Assembly: GCA_002420105.1 (NCBI GenBank)
Contig: DIHJ01000062.1
Span: 1-24,559 of the forward strand
DNA length: 24,559 nt
Source of the DNA: Nitrospira sp. UBA5699
GTDB lineage: Bacteria > Nitrospirota > Nitrospiria > Nitrospirales > Nitrospiraceae
Direction of reading: 5' to 3'
Made by a program: the position numbers and the translations under genes. Numbering within the stretch: the stretch's first letter is position 1; the number at the start of each line of letters is the position of its first letter. This document shows, piece by piece, positions 23,376 through 24,559 of the stretch. The notes under the pieces were generated by a model. The model was not told the origin of the DNA. It saw only the letters and a program-made list of their open reading frames with translations, and ran no database searches.

Positions 23376-23732
23376 TCAGCGGGCGTGCCCCATGCCGGCC
23401 AACACCGTTTCCGGGAATCGCAACTCGCAGCATCCGAAGTTGAGCGCCCGCCCTCGCCGGTTGGCCAGCGCGCGTTGGACCCTCGGCAGGATGCGATAAC
23501 AGACCTGCTTGCCGTCCCGGGTTCCCTCGACTAATCCGGCACCCCGAAGAATGCGGAGATGATGGGAGATGTGCGGTTGCGGACAGCGTAATTGCTCGAC
23601 GAGTTCCGTCACACATTTCTCTTCGACCAGTAACGACTCCAGAATACGCAACCGCGTATGGTCCGCCAGGGCTTTGAGCATCGTGGCGCATTGGTCCGCG
23701 GTGAGCATAGCGCCGGGTGAGGTGGGCTTCAT
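23376..23732 (-). CDS. arsR: ArsR/SmtB-family metalloregulator
   Basis: The 118-residue repressor has a winged helix-turn-helix: LKALADHTRLRILESLLVEE, then CVTELVEQL, the recognition helix PQPHISHHLRILRGAGLV, and the wing GTRDGKQVCYRIL. The usual ELCVCDL arsenic site is replaced by EKCVTEL with one Cys (C40). A vicinal pair, C101-C102, in NFGCCELRFP near the C-terminus, with C15 or C50, is a plausible As(III) site, similar in idea to the C-terminal sites of some non-classical ArsR proteins. The ATG shares one base with the arsM stop (TAATG). It lies within the operon, so it probably represses its own transcription from a promoter outside the window. Confidence 0.92.
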   Translation of the reverse strand: MKPTSPGAMLTADQCATMLKALADHTRLRILESLLVEEKCVTELVEQLRCPQPHISHHLRILRGAGLVEGTRDGKQVCYRILPRVQRALANRRGRALNFGCCELRFPETVLAGMGHAR

Positions 23733-24559
23733 TAACAGCAGCCTCCATCGGGTGAACAGGTAACCGCGCTACCATTCACGCGTTGGCCGGCACGGTTGAT
23801 GATGGCGAAATGCGGAGCGTACCCGTCGGTTGCCAACACCTTGAGGGTCTTGGAGCAGACTTCCAGGGGTACTCCGCGGCGGTAGTGGTGATGGTCGTCA
23901 TCGCCGGCTTCGAGAAACGGCCCCGCGAGCAGAGCGAAGTCTCCTTGCCACACGCAAGGGGCTTGCGACGGCAACACCGCGGACCAGCGCGCATCCGATC
24001 GGTCGAGCGAGATCGGTTCATGGGACAGCACAAAATACGGGGCGAGCGGGGGTTGACTCAGCAGCAGGGCCGTATCCGGCCCGATCGGCTGGGGCATGCC
24101 CCGCTGATAGCTGGTTCCACGTTCATCCACCACACGGCTAAACGGTCCGCGAAGGGTCGCATAGCGAACGGTTGATCCTATGGGTTGGGTTGGGAGTTTG
24201 TAGCCGGTCAGTGTCACGGAGAAGAAGTGAATCCCATCGATGACTTGCCAGGGAGAGAACTTCACTAAGTGAATGCCGAGAAACCCGGCTTCCACCATGC
24301 CGGCGATATAGTCCGCGAGCGTCAACGCGCCGGAGAGGCAATCACCCCATTTCTGAGCATCGTGCACCAGGTATTGCGGGACCGTGTGGTCTGACACAAT
24401 GTCGGAAATCGTGAAACGCCCACCCGGTTTCGTGACGCGGAACATCTCACGGAAGACCGTGGGCTTATCAGGAGCCAAGTTGATGACGCAGTTGGAAATG
24501 ATCAGATCGATCGTGTTGTCGTCCACCGGCATCGCATCCGCCATGCCCTTGCGGAACTC
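23732..24559 (-). CDS. arsM: Arsenite methyltransferase ArsM, 5' truncated by window, with C-terminal extension
   Basis: The frame is open to the right edge, leaving 275 residues. DNTIDLIISNCVINLAPDK contains one conserved As(III)-binding Cys of ArsM, and WGDCLSGAL supplies another. FREMFRVTKPGGRFTISDIV is the post-motif of a class I SAM methyltransferase. The SAM-binding glycine motif lies beyond the window. After about residue 125 comes an extension of about 150 residues that includes a His/Asp-rich loop (DDDHHHYRRG), an LEVCSKTLKVLATDGYAPHF segment and a Cys-rich end (CSPDGGCC). That vicinal Cys tail may bind arsenic. The enzyme methylates As(III) and, with ArsS next door, would feed arsenosugar synthesis. 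It overlaps arsR by one base and is the first gene of the operon seen here. Confidence 0.9.
   Translation of the reverse strand, partial: EFRKGMADAMPVDDNTIDLIISNCVINLAPDKPTVFREMFRVTKPGGRFTISDIVSDHTVPQYLVHDAQKWGDCLSGALTLADYIAGMVEAGFLGIHLVKFSPWQVIDGIHFFSVTLTGYKLPTQPIGSTVRYATLRGPFSRVVDERGTSYQRGMPQPIGPDTALLLSQPPLAPYFVLSHEPISLDRSDARWSAVLPSQAPCVWQGDFALLAGPFLEAGDDDHHHYRRGVPLEVCSKTLKVLATDGYAPHFAIINRAGQRVNGSAVTCSPDGGCC

Overview
The window is GC-rich bacterial DNA from a Gram-negative (outer-membrane) organism. The gene mix suggests a Nitrospira-like member of Nitrospirota: a two-partner secretion exoprotein beside a CHAT peptidase and a DUF928 protein, a binding-protein/histidine-kinase/NtrC cluster, a free-standing four-helix-bundle gene, and an arsM-arsR-arsS cluster. 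The taxon is inferred from gene content only.

Layout, left to right. (1) 1-5877, plus strand: the 3' end of a TpsA exoprotein, its TpsB outer-membrane transporter, a secreted TPR-CHAT protein with an intact His/Cys dyad, and a secreted DUF928 protein. This looks like a surface exoprotein with its exporter and a candidate processing peptidase. (2) 5878-7038: a sigma-54-type promoter, a 38-residue membrane peptide too short for usual gene calling, and a ribbon-helix-helix protein. (3) 7039-9063: a TonB-dependent receptor of mosaic composition. (4) 9062-9557: a small element with 31-bp imperfect terminal inverted repeats (28 of 31 identical) around one four-helix-bundle gene. (5) 9554-16859: a signalling cluster of a receiver-PAS protein, a solute-binding protein without permease, a HAMP-GAF histidine kinase and an NtrC-type sigma-54 activator. 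(6) 16860-17206: a promoter and the 5' part of a tRNA-Met that lacks its 3' part, then a hairpin and a direct repeat. (7) 17207-24559, minus strand: arsM (cut by the window edge), arsR, arsS, a PiT phosphate transporter with a frameshifted C-terminus, an OprP-type porin, a PstS-like binding protein, a lipoprotein, and a start-less remnant of another gene, probably a beta-barrel protein.

The strongest unexplained signal is a family of degenerate short-word repeats (variants of AACTCAGA, ATCAGCC, ATTCCACATT and GTCTGTCTG). They lie in the tail of tpsA, before the CHAT gene, at the start and stop of the TonB-receptor gene, and as inverted ends of the four-helix-bundle element. The block before the CHAT gene and the block before the TonB gene carry their words in matching order in opposite orientation, so they bracket about 4 kb. 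They may mark cassette or recombination boundaries.

The right-hand operon joins arsenic methylation and arsenosugar-type chemistry with phosphate (and so arsenate) import functions. Its neighbourhood shows a broken tRNA, a gene remnant and a frameshift, which fits a rearranged accessory region.
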